NCBI GenBank assembly: GCA_944325415.1
Contig: CALUZW010000002.1
Coordinates: 1-64,000, forward strand
DNA: 64,000 bases
Origin: an uncultured Bacteroidales bacterium
GTDB taxonomy: Bacteria; Bacteroidota; Bacteroidia; Bacteroidales; UBA11471
Reading direction: 5' to 3'
The notes below the pieces were generated by a model. The model ran no database searches. It saw nothing but the letters and a program-made list of their open reading frames with translations, and was not told the DNA's origin. The translations under genes were made by a program, and so were the position numbers. Below are positions 54,617 to 63,846 of the stretch, piece by piece; within the stretch, counting starts at the first letter, position 1; each line of letters begins with the position of its first letter.

Positions 54617-55726
54617 ATGAGCGACAACAAATTATTAGAGAAGTTAGACGGTTTGTCATTGCGTTTTCAGGAAGTAAGCACACTTATCACCGACCCCGAA
54701 GTCATCAACGACCGCAAACGCTTTGCCAAACTCACCAAAGAATACAGCGACCTCGAAAAAATCGACAACGCCCGCAAACGCTATGCCGGCCTGCTGAGAA
54801 ACATCGAAGAGGCCCGCGAAATACTCGACAGCGAGAACGACCCCGAAATGCGGGAAATGGCCCGTGAAGAACTCGACGAAAGCCAGGCACAGATACCGGC
54901 ACTCGAAGAGGAGATAAAACTCCTGCTCGTGCCCGCCGACCCGCAGGACGACCGCAACGCCATACTCGAAATACGCGGCGGAACAGGTGGCGACGAAGCT
55001 GCCCTCTTTGCCGGCGACCTCTTCCGCATGTATGCCAAATATTGCGAAATGAAAGGGTGGAAACTCGAAATATCGAGCGCCAGCGAAGGCGCCGCAGGGG
55101 GATTCAAAGAGGTCATCTGCTCGGTATCGGGACAAAAGGTGTATGGCACACTTAAATACGAATCGGGCGTGCACCGCGTGCAGCGTGTCCCCGCCACCGA
55201 GACCCAGGGCCGGGTACACACCTCGGCCGCCTCGGTAGCCGTACTGCCCGAAGCCGAAGAGTTCGACGTCGTCATCAACGAAGGCGAAATCAAGTGGGAT
55301 ACTTTCCGAAGCGGCGGCGCCGGCGGACAGAACGTCAACAAGGTAGAGTCGGGCGTGCGCCTGCGCTACAACTGGAAAAATCCCAACACGGGCGAAGTCG
55401 AAGAGATTCTCATCGAGTGTACCGAAACCCGCGACCAGCCCAAAAACAAGGAACGTGCCCTCTCCCGTCTCCGCACCTTTATCTACGACAAGGAACACCA
55501 GAAATACATCGACGACATCGCCAGCAAACGCAAGACGATGGTATCGACCGGCGACCGCTCGGCCAAGATACGCACCTACAACTATCCGCAGGGACGTATC
55601 ACCGACCACCGCATCAACTACACCATCTACAACCTCTCTGCCTTCATGGACGGAGACATACAAGACTGCATCGACCACCTCATCGTGGCCGAGAATGCCG
55701 AACGCCTGAAAGAAAGTGAAATGTAA
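54617..55726 (+). CDS. prfA: Peptide chain release factor 1
   Basis: 369 residues from ATG 54617. The GGQ loop (RSGGAGGQNVNKVES) that triggers peptide release and the codon-recognition domain with GVHRVQRVPATETQGRVHTS are intact. RF1 ends translation at UAA and UAG. It is 22 bp before pyrF and co-transcribed with it. Confidence 0.96.
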   Translation: MSDNKLLEKLDGLSLRFQEVSTLITDPEVINDRKRFAKLTKEYSDLEKIDNARKRYAGLLRNIEEAREILDSENDPEMREMAREELDESQAQIPALEEEIKLLLVPADPQDDRNAILEIRGGTGGDEAALFAGDLFRMYAKYCEMKGWKLEISSASEGAAGGFKEVICSVSGQKVYGTLKYESGVHRVQRVPATETQGRVHTSAASVAVLPEAEEFDVVINEGEIKWDTFRSGGAGGQNVNKVESGVRLRYNWKNPNTGEVEEILIECTETRDQPKNKERALSRLRTFIYDKEHQKYIDDIASKRKTMVSTGDRSAKIRTYNYPQGRITDHRINYTIYNLSAFMDGDIQDCIDHLIVAENAERLKESEM

Positions 55727-55748
55727 CATGCTCTAAACATACTCCAAG

Positions 55749-56579
55749 ATGAACAAGCAACAACTTTTTGAAAATATCCGTCGCAAGAAATCTTTCCTCT
55801 GCGTAGGTCTCGATACCGACATCAAGAAGATACCGCAACATCTCTTGACGGAAGAAGATCCCATCTTCGCCTTCAACAAAGCCATTATCGACGCTACGGC
55901 CGACTTGTGCGTAGCCTACAAGCCCAACCTTGCCTTCTACGAGAGCCTCGGACTCGAAGGGTGGAAAGCCTTTGAAAAAACCGTCCGTTACCTCAAAGAG
56001 AATTACCCCGACCAGTTCATCATCGCCGATGCCAAACGCGGCGACATAGGCAATACCTCGGAAATGTATGCCCGCAGCTTCTTCGAGCACCTCGACATCG
56101 ATGCCGTAACGGTGGCTCCCTATATGGGCGAAGACAGCGTGAAGCCCTTCCTCAACTACGAGGGCCACTGGGTCATCGTGCTGGGACTGACCTCGAACAA
56201 GGGGTCGCAAGACTTCCAGTTTACCACCGACGCACAAGGCGAACGCCTCTTTGAGAAGGTGCTGCGCGTTACACAGACATGGGCTACCGACGACCAGCTG
56301 ATGTTTGTCGTGGGTGCCACACAAGGCAAACTCTTCACCGATGTGCGCCGCGTCGTTCCCAACCACTTCCTGCTGGTACCCGGCGTAGGAGCCCAGGGTG
56401 GCAGCCTGCAAGAGGTGGCCCAATATGGCATGAACGACCACTGCGGCCTGCTGGTGAACTCCTCACGCGGCATTATCTATGCCGAAAAGAGCGAGGCATT
56501 TGCCGGGGCAGCACGCAACGAGGCACAAAAAATCCAACAGGAGATGGAAACATTATTGGCCCAAAAAGGGTTGATATAG
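55749..56579 (+). CDS. pyrF: Orotidine 5'-phosphate decarboxylase
   Basis: 276 residues. The type-2 (mycobacterial-like) OMP decarboxylase pattern: [16 protein letters not shown], the catalytic [27 protein letters not shown] and [18 protein letters not shown]. It makes UMP, the last step of de novo pyrimidine synthesis. A short AAAACAG / CTGTTTT hairpin at 56610-56627 may end the transcript. Confidence 0.95.
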   Translation: MNKQQLFENIRRKKSFLCVGLDTDIKKIPQHLLTEEDPIFAFNKAIIDATADLCVAYKPNLAFYESLGLEGWKAFEKTVRYLKENYPDQFIIADAKRGDIGNTSEMYARSFFEHLDIDAVTVAPYMGEDSVKPFLNYEGHWVIVLGLTSNKGSQDFQFTTDAQGERLFEKVLRVTQTWATDDQLMFVVGATQGKLFTDVRRVVPNHFLLVPGVGAQGGSLQEVAQYGMNDHCGLLVNSSRGIIYAEKSEAFAGAARNEAQKIQQEMETLLAQKGLI

Positions 56580-56609
56580 AAAGAGTATCCTGTCGTGCTA
56601 AATTTGTTA

Positions 56610-56627
56610 AAAACAGACCGCTGTTTT
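56610..56627 (+). terminator. Small hairpin after pyrF
   Basis: AAAACAG, loop ACCG, CTGTTTT, then AATTAAA. A weak A/T-rich stem, plausible as a terminator between pyrF and pgk. Confidence 0.4.
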
Positions 56628-56662
56628 AATTAAATCTATAAGCACAAACAAAAAACATTTTC

Positions 56663-56670
56663 TATTTTTG
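56663..56670 (+). promoter_or_regulatory. -7 element of pgk
   Basis: TATTTTTG fits TAnnTTTG, 37 bases before the pgk start. The -33 box is not clear. Confidence 0.5.
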
Positions 56671-56707
56671 CAGTGAAAATAAAAGAATCCTTTTAAAACG
56701 AATAGAT

Positions 56708-57970
56708 ATGCAAACACTTGACAATTTCAATTTCGCCGGTAAAAAGGCGTTTGTTCGTGTCGATTTCAACGTACCTCTCGATGAGAACCTGAACATCACC
56801 GACGATACCCGTATGCGCGCAGCTCTGCCTACGCTGAAAAAAATCTTGGCCGATGGCGGCAGCATCATTATCGGCTCGCACCTGGGTCGCCCCAAAAAAG
56901 GTCCGGAAGACAAATTCTCTCTCAAACACATCGTCAACCACCTCTCCGAACTGCTGGGACAACCTGTAAAATTTGTCAATGATTGCCAAGGCGACGCTGT
57001 AAAAGCCGCTGTTGCCGAACTGAAACCGGGCGAAGTGCTTGTACTCGAAAACCTCCGCTTCTACGCCGAGGAAGAGGGTAAACCCAGAGGTCTCGCCGAA
57101 GATGCCAGCGACGAAGAGAAAGCCGCTGCCAAGAAAGCCGTCAAAGAGAGCCAAAAGGTATTCACCAAGAATCTCGCCGAACTGGCCGACGCTTATGTAA
57201 ACGACGCCTTCGGTACCGCTCACCGCGCCCACGCATCGACGGCTCTCATCGCCGACTATTTCTCGCCCGAGAACAAAATGTTCGGTTACCTGATGCAGAA
57301 AGAGGTTGAGGCCGTAGAGAAAGTGATGAAAAACCCGGTACGTCCCGTAACGGCTATCATCGGCGGCTCCAAGGTTTCGTCGAAAATCACCATCATCGAG
57401 AACCTGCTGAGCAAAGTCGACAACCTCATCATCTGCGGCGGAATGGCCTACACCTTCGCCAAAGCCATGGGCGGCAAAATCGGTACCTCGCTCTGCGAAG
57501 ACGATATGCTTGAAACGGCCATCAACATCATGAACAAGGCCAAAGAACTGGGTGTAAATCTCGTGCTGCCGACCGACTGCGTTATTGCCGACAGCTTCTC
57601 CAACGATGCCCAGACCCAGGTATGCAAAAACAACGAAATACCCGATAACTGGATGGGTCTCGACCTCGGTCCCGAATCGGCAAAGAAACTGGCCGAAGTC
57701 ATCAAATCGTCGAAGACCATTCTGTGGAACGGTCCTGCCGGTGTATTTGAATTCCCCAACTTCGAAGCCGGCTCGCGTGCCATTGCACAAGCCATTGTAG
57801 AAGCTACTGCTGCCGGAGCATTCTCGCTCATCGGTGGTGGCGACTCGGTTGCCTGCATCAACAAGTTCGGCATGGCCGACAAGGTAAGCTATGTATCGAC
57901 CGGTGGCGGCGCTCTGCTCGAATGTATCGAGGGTCGCGAACTCCCCGGTATCAAAGCTATCCGCGGTTAA
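56708..57970 (+). CDS. pgk: Phosphoglycerate kinase
   Basis: 420 residues, full length. Seen are [83 protein letters not shown], and the ATP site [13 protein letters not shown] with [11 protein letters not shown] near the end. It moves phosphate from 1,3-bisphosphoglycerate to ADP in glycolysis. It stands alone, with its own promoter element and a strong terminator. Confidence 0.97.
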   Translation: MQTLDNFNFAGKKAFVRVDFNVPLDENLNITDDTRMRAALPTLKKILADGGSIIIGSHLGRPKKGPEDKFSLKHIVNHLSELLGQPVKFVNDCQGDAVKAAVAELKPGEVLVLENLRFYAEEEGKPRGLAEDASDEEKAAAKKAVKESQKVFTKNLAELADAYVNDAFGTAHRAHASTALIADYFSPENKMFGYLMQKEVEAVEKVMKNPVRPVTAIIGGSKVSSKITIIENLLSKVDNLIICGGMAYTFAKAMGGKIGTSLCEDDMLETAINIMNKAKELGVNLVLPTDCVIADSFSNDAQTQVCKNNEIPDNWMGLDLGPESAKKLAEVIKSSKTILWNGPAGVFEFPNFEAGSRAIAQAIVEATAAGAFSLIGGGDSVACINKFGMADKVSYVSTGGGALLECIEGRELPGIKAIRG

Positions 57971-57992
57971 CACACACATTACCCGATAATGC

Positions 57993-58028
57993 GACAGGCC
58001 GTTCCTTAATGGAACGGCCTGTCTTTTT
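57993..58028. terminator. Terminator between pgk and the LRR gene
   Basis: GACAGGCCGTTCC (57993-58005), loop TTAAT, GGAACGGCCTGTC (58011-58023), then TTTTT. A perfect 13-pair stem. Confidence 0.93.
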
Positions 58029-58077
58029 GAGTAACGGGATAAACTCCTTTCACCCTATTCTCCCGTCACCCAACAGG

Positions 58078-59139
58078 TCAATAGCTCCATACACCTGAAA
58101 TCATGCGCAGGTTGTAGTCGCCCATCGTATACAGGGTAACCAGGGGATTTCCTCTAAAATTGAGCGTCATAAGATTGGGGCAATACGATACGTCGATGAC
58201 ACTGAGCTGGTTCTGACTGCAATTGACATTCTGCAACATTTGGAGATTGCTCAAATCGAGACGGGTAAGATTGTTGTCGGAACAGTTAACGGTCGTCAGA
58301 TTGTCCGAACCCGAAAAGTCGAGCGACGAAAGATTGTTGTCCGAGCAGTCGACAGTGGAGAGCGATTCACAGTTGGTCATCTTCAAGACCGACATGTTGT
58401 TGCCACTGCACGAAAAATAATAGAGGTTGGACTGCCCCGAAACATAAAATTGCGCAATGTCGTTGTTGTCCATGTTCAACGTTTCAAGAGCAGGGACATC
58501 GATAAGATGCAACTCTGTGATACGATTGTATCCGCAATAGAGATTTTTGAGCCGCGAACAACTGTCGACCGAGAGCCATTCGAGATGGCACCCCTGCACA
58601 TTGAGAGAGGTCAACGAGTCGACATGAGCCACCGAGAGTTCGACAAAAAGATTGTCGGCACAATTGAGCGACACGATGCCCATTGATGAGGAAAGGTCTA
58701 TGTCGGTAAGACGGTTTTTGAAACAGTTCAACGTGCGCAACGCCGTACATCCGGTAAGGTCGAGCGACGACAGTTTGTTCTTGCCCACCTCTATCGATAC
58801 CAGCGCGCTGCATTTTGCGGCCGAAAACGAGGTGAGCTGATTAGTGGTTACATCGACCCGTTGCAGCTGAGAGAAGTTATCGACCGACAATGCTCCGGCC
58901 AGTCCTCTTCCCCGCCAGTCGATAACGGTAACATGACCGTTTTCCCACGTTACCCCCTCCCAGGTCGAAGGGTCGTTGATATTGGTGCGTTTGAACAAAG
59001 CATAGTTGGGCTTCTCCTTAGAGGAAGTCTGGTTGAGAAACTCCTGCAAACTCTTCACCTCTTTTTTGTTGTAGTTCTGTGCCGTAAGCACTGCACAACA
59101 GCCCAAGAAAGACAAGGCGATAATAAAAATACGTTTCAT
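58078..59139 (-). CDS. Exported leucine-rich repeat protein
   Basis: 353 residues with signal peptide MKRIFIIALSFLGCCAVLTA. From about residue 85 it consists of repeats of about 21 residues of the form L..V.C..N.L..LDL..C.NL (for example LSSLDLTGCTALRTLNC, LSTVDCSDNNLSSLDF, LTTVNCSDNNLTRLDL). The Cys/Asn ladder is typical of Bacteroidetes surface LRR proteins. It has no sorting tail. Role in adhesion or binding is possible but not shown. It lies 72 bp downstream of a second LRR gene on the same strand. Confidence 0.82.
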   Translation of the reverse strand: MKRIFIIALSFLGCCAVLTAQNYNKKEVKSLQEFLNQTSSKEKPNYALFKRTNINDPSTWEGVTWENGHVTVIDWRGRGLAGALSVDNFSQLQRVDVTTNQLTSFSAAKCSALVSIEVGKNKLSSLDLTGCTALRTLNCFKNRLTDIDLSSSMGIVSLNCADNLFVELSVAHVDSLTSLNVQGCHLEWLSVDSCSRLKNLYCGYNRITELHLIDVPALETLNMDNNDIAQFYVSGQSNLYYFSCSGNNMSVLKMTNCESLSTVDCSDNNLSSLDFSGSDNLTTVNCSDNNLTRLDLSNLQMLQNVNCSQNQLSVIDVSYCPNLMTLNFRGNPLVTLYTMGDYNLRMISGVWSY

Positions 59140-59211
59140 TTCTTTTCTTATTTAGTGATTGTTCTACCCAAACAAGAAAAGACGATGAAAAGTTTAATTT
59201 ATACTAATGCT

Positions 59212-61470
59212 TTATGGGTGTGCAGGGCAGCCGTAGAAGGCATAAGTTCCGATGCGAGAGAGGGTTCCCTGTATTGTTAAATCTTTCAGTCTTGCACAGC
59301 CGTAAAACAACCGGTTGCCTACGGCTGTCACCGTCGGGCCAAGAGTTACGTCAGACAATGTCTCCATCCGATAGAACGGCGAGTAGCCGTAGTAGATGGT
59401 ATCGGGATAGCGCAACTCGCGACCGAGATAGAGCGTCGTCAGGGGATTGTCATAAAAGAGAGAGCGTCCTACACCAGAGGGGGTGTATAGATTATACCCC
59501 ACTTCAAGCGGTCGGGTACCGTCTTGAAACACCAGATGCGACAGTGCTGTACACCCTTGAAAGACCCGGTTGCCGAGAGACTCGACGTTCGCCCCCACCA
59601 CAACGGTTTCAAGCCGGGTACAGTTGCGGAACAAATCGTCGGGAACATTTCGCACAAGGGGTCCCACATCGACACGGACCAAGGTAGGCAGAGCTGCAAA
59701 CGGAGCCCAGCCACACGCCGCGCCCGATATGTATTGCAGGCTACGCCCCAGATAAAGCGTCTCGACGGGAGTATCGGAAAAAAGATTTTTCCCTCCGGCC
59801 TCCGAGAAGAGATTGTAACCAAGCGACAAAGGTTCGGCTCCATCTTGAAACTCAACCCGCTTCAATGCCGTACAGCCCGACAGGGCCGCATTCCCCACCT
59901 CCGACACGTTGCCGGGAACGGAAAGTTCGCCGAGGGCACTGCAACCGTAAAACAGGTTGGGCGGCAGGAGGAAGACATAGTCGCCCAACGTAACCGACGA
60001 TAGGCGAGTCTGTTGATAGAAGGGCGAAAAGCCATAAAAACTGCTCATGTTGTATGACAAGGTGCGCCCCAGGTAGAGGGTCTGCAAGCGGCAATCGGAA
60101 AAAAGCGACTCGCCTATACCGTCGGAAGAGAATTTGTTATATCCCACATACAAGGGCAACTCTCCGTCGCGGAACACCACATCGGTGAGGGCCGCACACT
60201 CACGGAATACATAATTGCCGATGAACTCGACCGAACCGCCTATCGTAACGCGCGCCAGTGAATGACAACCGAAGAAAAGTCGGTCGCCCAGCGAGACAAC
60301 CGTCTCGCCCACCACAACCGTATGCAGCGCCGTGCGGTCGTAGAAGGGGGCATAACCGTCGAAATAGCTGGTCGAATAGTCGAGCGTGCGTCCCAGATAC
60401 AAAGTCTCGACGGGACAATCGTAGAATAGCGCCTCGCCTTTACTCGATGTCGTGTGCCGGTTTACTCCCAGAGACAAAGGTGCCTCGGCATCCTTGAAAT
60501 AGAGTTCGCGCAGTGAGGTACAGCCCGAGAAGGCATAATCGCCGATGTGTTCGACCCGGCTTCCCACCGTAAACGACACGATATTGCTGCACCCCTGAAA
60601 GGCCGAAGCGGGAATCGCCTTTGCCGCCTCGCCCACCGTAACCATGCTCAGGCTCGCCTTCTGAAAAAACGGATTGTAGAGATGCCCCACACTCTCGGGA
60701 TATTTCAAGTCGCGCCCCAGATAGAGTATTTCGAGCGGAGCATCGGAGAAAAGATTCTTTCCCGTACCGTTCGTCCCGATGGCAAGGGGCGCATCGCCCT
60801 CCTTTATCACCAGCTCGCGCAGCGACTTGCAACCATAGAAGGCATAGTTGCCAATGGCCGAAACGCGGCCGCCGAGCGTTATCGAGGTCAAATCTTCACA
60901 ACCGTAGAAAGCCCGGTTTTCCAACTGCCGCACCCCATCACCGACGATGACCAGCGAGAGATGCCGTTTCTTATAAAATGGCGAATAGCCGTAGAAAAAT
61001 CCGCCTTCGTACTGCAACTCCCTACCGAGATAGAGGGTTTCGAGCGGACAATCGTGAAAGATGGCTTCTCCGGCCGAAATGCCTTGATAACGGTTGCAGC
61101 CTACCCGGAGGGGCTTGTCGCCGTCTTCAAGAACCAGATATTTCAGAGCGGTGCAGCCGAAAAAGGCCGAATCGCCGATTTCGACCACCGAGGCTGGTAC
61201 CGTGAGCGAAGTGAGCGACGCACAACCCGAGAAAGCCCGACAGGCAATCGCCGATACCTTATAATTGTTGCCTCTGTAAGAAACCGAGGCCGGCACCACC
61301 ATTTCGCCCCGGTATTCATCGGACGACGGCGGCACAGCCACCTCCACAGCCGGCGTGCGGACTCCGTTTTTCAGCGTATAATATATTCCGTTGCTTTTAA
61401 AATCATAAGCCCGGACATTCCATATCGAAAGGAGGAAAACAAGAAAGAGGCAAAAAATATTTCTAATCAT
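59212..61470 (-). CDS. BspA-like LRR_5 protein built of six long repeats
   Basis: 752 residues with a signal peptide (FCLLFVLLSIWNVRA-like, MIRNIFCLFLVFLLSIWNVR). The protein is made of LRR_5 (BspA/TpLRR) units such as VEHIGDYAFSGCTSLREL. These are grouped in six super-repeats of about 106 residues, each with LYLGR.L.Y, a GYSPFY-type aromatic segment, and a PL.(L/V)GYN segment. It has no obvious sorting tail. BspA-like proteins often sit on the cell surface and bind host or other proteins, but the partner here is unknown. Confidence 0.85.
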   Translation of the reverse strand: MIRNIFCLFLVFLLSIWNVRAYDFKSNGIYYTLKNGVRTPAVEVAVPPSSDEYRGEMVVPASVSYRGNNYKVSAIACRAFSGCASLTSLTVPASVVEIGDSAFFGCTALKYLVLEDGDKPLRVGCNRYQGISAGEAIFHDCPLETLYLGRELQYEGGFFYGYSPFYKKRHLSLVIVGDGVRQLENRAFYGCEDLTSITLGGRVSAIGNYAFYGCKSLRELVIKEGDAPLAIGTNGTGKNLFSDAPLEILYLGRDLKYPESVGHLYNPFFQKASLSMVTVGEAAKAIPASAFQGCSNIVSFTVGSRVEHIGDYAFSGCTSLRELYFKDAEAPLSLGVNRHTTSSKGEALFYDCPVETLYLGRTLDYSTSYFDGYAPFYDRTALHTVVVGETVVSLGDRLFFGCHSLARVTIGGSVEFIGNYVFRECAALTDVVFRDGELPLYVGYNKFSSDGIGESLFSDCRLQTLYLGRTLSYNMSSFYGFSPFYQQTRLSSVTLGDYVFLLPPNLFYGCSALGELSVPGNVSEVGNAALSGCTALKRVEFQDGAEPLSLGYNLFSEAGGKNLFSDTPVETLYLGRSLQYISGAACGWAPFAALPTLVRVDVGPLVRNVPDDLFRNCTRLETVVVGANVESLGNRVFQGCTALSHLVFQDGTRPLEVGYNLYTPSGVGRSLFYDNPLTTLYLGRELRYPDTIYYGYSPFYRMETLSDVTLGPTVTAVGNRLFYGCARLKDLTIQGTLSRIGTYAFYGCPAHP

Positions 61471-61493
61471 AACCTATTGACCTGAATCGTTAG

Positions 61494-61524
61494 CAAAGAT
61501 ACGAAAAGCCACAGCAGAGACAAA
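61494..61524 (-). promoter_or_regulatory. Promoter of the BspA-like gene
   Basis: Read on the minus strand, TTTG (61524-61521), a 19-base spacer and TATCTTTG (61501-61494), 24 bases before the ATG at 61470. Both boxes match the Bacteroidetes consensus exactly. Confidence 0.72.
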
Positions 61525-61684
61525 GGGAAACAGCTATTTTTGAGAGACGTTTTCCCGACGGCCCACCGAAAGCGAACCTCCCGCAGGGTATCAAAACGAC
61601 ACAACAGCATACATTCCACAGGGTTTTCTCTTGCTCTCTGAAACGGATTGGTGAAGAAACAGATCCCGCTTGCAGATAAAAAAA

Positions 61685-61713
61685 GTATCGGCCGTCATAA
61701 TGACGGCCGATAC
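61685..61713 (-). terminator. Terminator of the tRNA-Ser gene
   Basis: AGTATCGGCCGTCA / TGACGGCCGATACT, 14 perfect pairs with a 3-base loop. On the minus strand it begins right after the CCA end and is followed by seven Ts (61684-61678). Confidence 0.9.
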
Positions 61714-61804
61714 TGGCGGAGTGAGGGGGATTCGAACCCCCGAACCGGTTTTGCCGATTACACGCTTTCCAGGCGTGCCTCTTCAACCACTCGAGCATCA
61801 CTCC
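61714..61804 (-). tRNA. tRNA-Ser (GGA)
   Basis: 91 bases on the minus strand including encoded CCA. Acceptor stem GGAGTGA / TCACTCC, anticodon stem-loop CACGCCTGGAAAGCGTG with anticodon GGA (reads UCC and UCU), a long variable arm (TAATCGGCAAAACCGG) typical of tRNA-Ser, and T arm GGGGGTTCGAATCCCCC. A -7 element TATATTTG lies upstream at 61836-61829. Confidence 0.96.
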
Positions 61805-61828
61805 AAAGTGGTTTTTCAAAATCGAGTG

Positions 61829-61836
61829 CAAATATA
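61829..61836 (-). promoter_or_regulatory. -7 element of the tRNA-Ser gene
   Basis: CAAATATA on the plus strand is TATATTTG on the minus strand, 25 bases before the tRNA 5' end. No TTTG box at the expected distance. Confidence 0.45.
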
Positions 61837-61951
61837 GTAAAATTCTTTTTATTTCCGCCTTGTTTGCCGATTTTTTATTGGGAATATCCGTCAAAAAAGA
61901 ATCGACGACCGTCGTGCCGATGTTTTCGTCCCACTGCCGCACGGGTTGGCA

Positions 61952-62479
61952 TCAGAGGTCGAGCAATCCCTCGGGCACATGCATCACCAGCTTCTTTGCC
62001 TCTTCATCGACCGAGACAACCCAATCGTCAATGGCCGGAACAAGCAACTCGCCTCCACCCTCGCGCTCCACGACAAAGAGCACATTAACGGTCGACATAT
62101 CGACATCAACGATATGTCCCAACAGACCTTTCTCGGTATCGTATATCACAAAATGGAGGAAGAAATCGCCCGGAACCGACCTCTCGCCATCGGCATCGTT
62201 TTCGATATAGGCCTTGGGATAGTATATGTCGCGGTTGACAAACTCCCGTGCGGCGTCTTCGGTGTCGACATCTTCGAGCTTTATCAGTGCGGCTGTATCG
62301 CTACGGAAACGATACTCTTCGATAAAGAAGGGTACAAAAATCCCGTCGATTTCACACACGATGTAGGGCGATGAGCATCGGTCGAAGATGTCGTCGGTGA
62401 ATGTAAATGCCAACTCACCCTGCACACCGTGGGGCTTGTTAAAGGTTCCTATCTTTATAAGTTCGTCGCGGCTTATCAT
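61952..62479 (-). CDS. rimM: Ribosome maturation factor RimM
   Basis: 175 residues. N-terminal RimM beta-barrel (IKIGTFNKPHGVQGELAFTF) and C-terminal PRC-like barrel (IYDTEKGLLGHIVDVDMST, LLVPAIDDWVVSVDEEAK). It binds S19 and helps maturation of the 30S subunit head. It is 7 bp downstream of murA and likely co-transcribed with it, a common Bacteroidetes order. Confidence 0.93.
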   Translation of the reverse strand: MISRDELIKIGTFNKPHGVQGELAFTFTDDIFDRCSSPYIVCEIDGIFVPFFIEEYRFRSDTAALIKLEDVDTEDAAREFVNRDIYYPKAYIENDADGERSVPGDFFLHFVIYDTEKGLLGHIVDVDMSTVNVLFVVEREGGGELLVPAIDDWVVSVDEEAKKLVMHVPEGLLDL

Positions 62480-62486
62480 CTTCTTC

Positions 62487-63794
62487 TCAGGACTGACGGG
62501 TAATGGAGGCTCCTATGGCGTTCAACCGCTGGTCGATATGCTGATATCCGCGGTCGATCTGGTCGATGTTGTGTATGGTGCTGATGCCTTCGGCCGACAT
62601 GGCGGCAATGAGCAGGGCAATTCCGGCACGTATGTCGGGCGACACCATGGAGGCGGCACGCAGAGGATAGGCCTTGGCCTGACCTATAACGGCAGCCCGG
62701 TGGGGATCGCACAGAATAATCTGCGCTCCCATGTCGATGAGTTTGTCTACAAAGAAGAGGCGACTCTCAAACATCTTCTGGTGTATCAGCACGCTGCCCT
62801 TGGCCTGTGTGGCTACCACGAGAAAGACACTGAGCAGGTCGGGGGTAAGTCCGGGCCAAGGCGCATCGGCAAAGGTCATGATGGAACCGTCGATGAAGGT
62901 TTCGATTTCGTAACTATCTTGCTGGGGTATATACAAGTCGTCGCCCTCCTGCTCCACACGGATGCCAAGCCGACGGAAACTGTCGGGTATAATGCCGAGG
63001 TCTTTGACCGAAACGTTTTTGAGGCGTATGTCGGAACCGGTCATGGCAGCCATACCGATGAAAGAGCCTATCTCTATCATATCGGGCAAGATGGTGTGGC
63101 GACAGCCTCCGAGCGAGTCGACACCCTCTATTTCGAGAAGATTGGAACCGATACCGGAGATATGTGCCCCCATGGCATTGAGCATCTTGGAGAGCTGTTG
63201 CAGGTAGGGCTCGCAGGCGGCGTTGTAAATGGTGGTCTTTCCCTTGGCCAGGACAGCGGCCATGAGAATGTTGGCCGTTCCGGTTACCGATGCCTCGTCG
63301 AGCAACATATAGGTACCGGTCAGTTGCCGGGCCGATATTTCATAAATCTGTTTCTGGGGGACGTAGGAGAACTCTGCTCCCAGTTTTTGTATGCCGAGGA
63401 AGTGGGTGTCGAGCCTGCGACGGCCTATCTTGTCGCCACCGGGCTTGGCTATCACGGCTTTTCCGAAACGGGCTACCAGCGGACCGACAATCATTACCGA
63501 CCCGCGCAACGAAGCACTCTGTTTCAGGAACTGCGGAGTTTGAAGATAATCTAGGTCGATGTGCTCGGCCTTGAAACGGTATGCCCCCTCTCCTATCTTT
63601 GTCGTCTCCACGCCCAAATCGCGCAACAACTGTATGAGGTTATTGACATCGAGAATGTCGGGCAGGTTATAAACTTCTACGGGCTCAGGGGTGAGCAACG
63701 TAGCACACAATATCTGCAAAGCCTCGTTCTTAGCGCCTTGCGGTATCAACTCGCCGTGCATACGACGGCCGCCTTCTATAACGAATGATGCCAT
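62487..63794 (-). CDS. murA: UDP-N-acetylglucosamine 1-carboxyvinyltransferase
   Basis: 435 residues, full-length inside-out barrel enzyme: LIPQGAKNEALQILCATLLT with the substrate Lys-Asn, SLRGSVMIVGPLVARFGKA, then KPGGDKIGRRRLDTHFLGI, and GWPGLTPDLLS-like DAPWPGLTPDLLSVFLVVAT. It adds enolpyruvate to UDP-GlcNAc, the first committed step of peptidoglycan synthesis. In the flexible active-site loop the usual Cys (E. coli Cys115, in GGCAIG) is Asp here (GGDKIG). An Asp at this site is known to give fosfomycin resistance in other bacteria. Confidence 0.95.
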   Translation of the reverse strand: MASFVIEGGRRMHGELIPQGAKNEALQILCATLLTPEPVEVYNLPDILDVNNLIQLLRDLGVETTKIGEGAYRFKAEHIDLDYLQTPQFLKQSASLRGSVMIVGPLVARFGKAVIAKPGGDKIGRRRLDTHFLGIQKLGAEFSYVPQKQIYEISARQLTGTYMLLDEASVTGTANILMAAVLAKGKTTIYNAACEPYLQQLSKMLNAMGAHISGIGSNLLEIEGVDSLGGCRHTILPDMIEIGSFIGMAAMTGSDIRLKNVSVKDLGIIPDSFRRLGIRVEQEGDDLYIPQQDSYEIETFIDGSIMTFADAPWPGLTPDLLSVFLVVATQAKGSVLIHQKMFESRLFFVDKLIDMGAQIILCDPHRAAVIGQAKAYPLRAASMVSPDIRAGIALLIAAMSAEGISTIHNIDQIDRGYQHIDQRLNAIGASITRQS

Positions 63795-63821
63795 GAGAAT
63801 GAATTTTCGGTTAATATACGA

Positions 63822-63846
63822 AAAAAGCGGTTATCGTCCCGCTTTT
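63822..63846 (-). terminator. Weak hairpin overlapping the end of the DUF4290 gene
   Basis: On the minus strand AAAAGCGG, loop, CCGCTTTTTT; the stop codon of the upstream gene lies in the loop. Short stem, may only attenuate read-through into murA. Confidence 0.35.

Noticed and set aside
61490..61942. 150-codon minus-strand frame
   Set aside because: It reads straight through the tRNA-Ser gene and its terminator.
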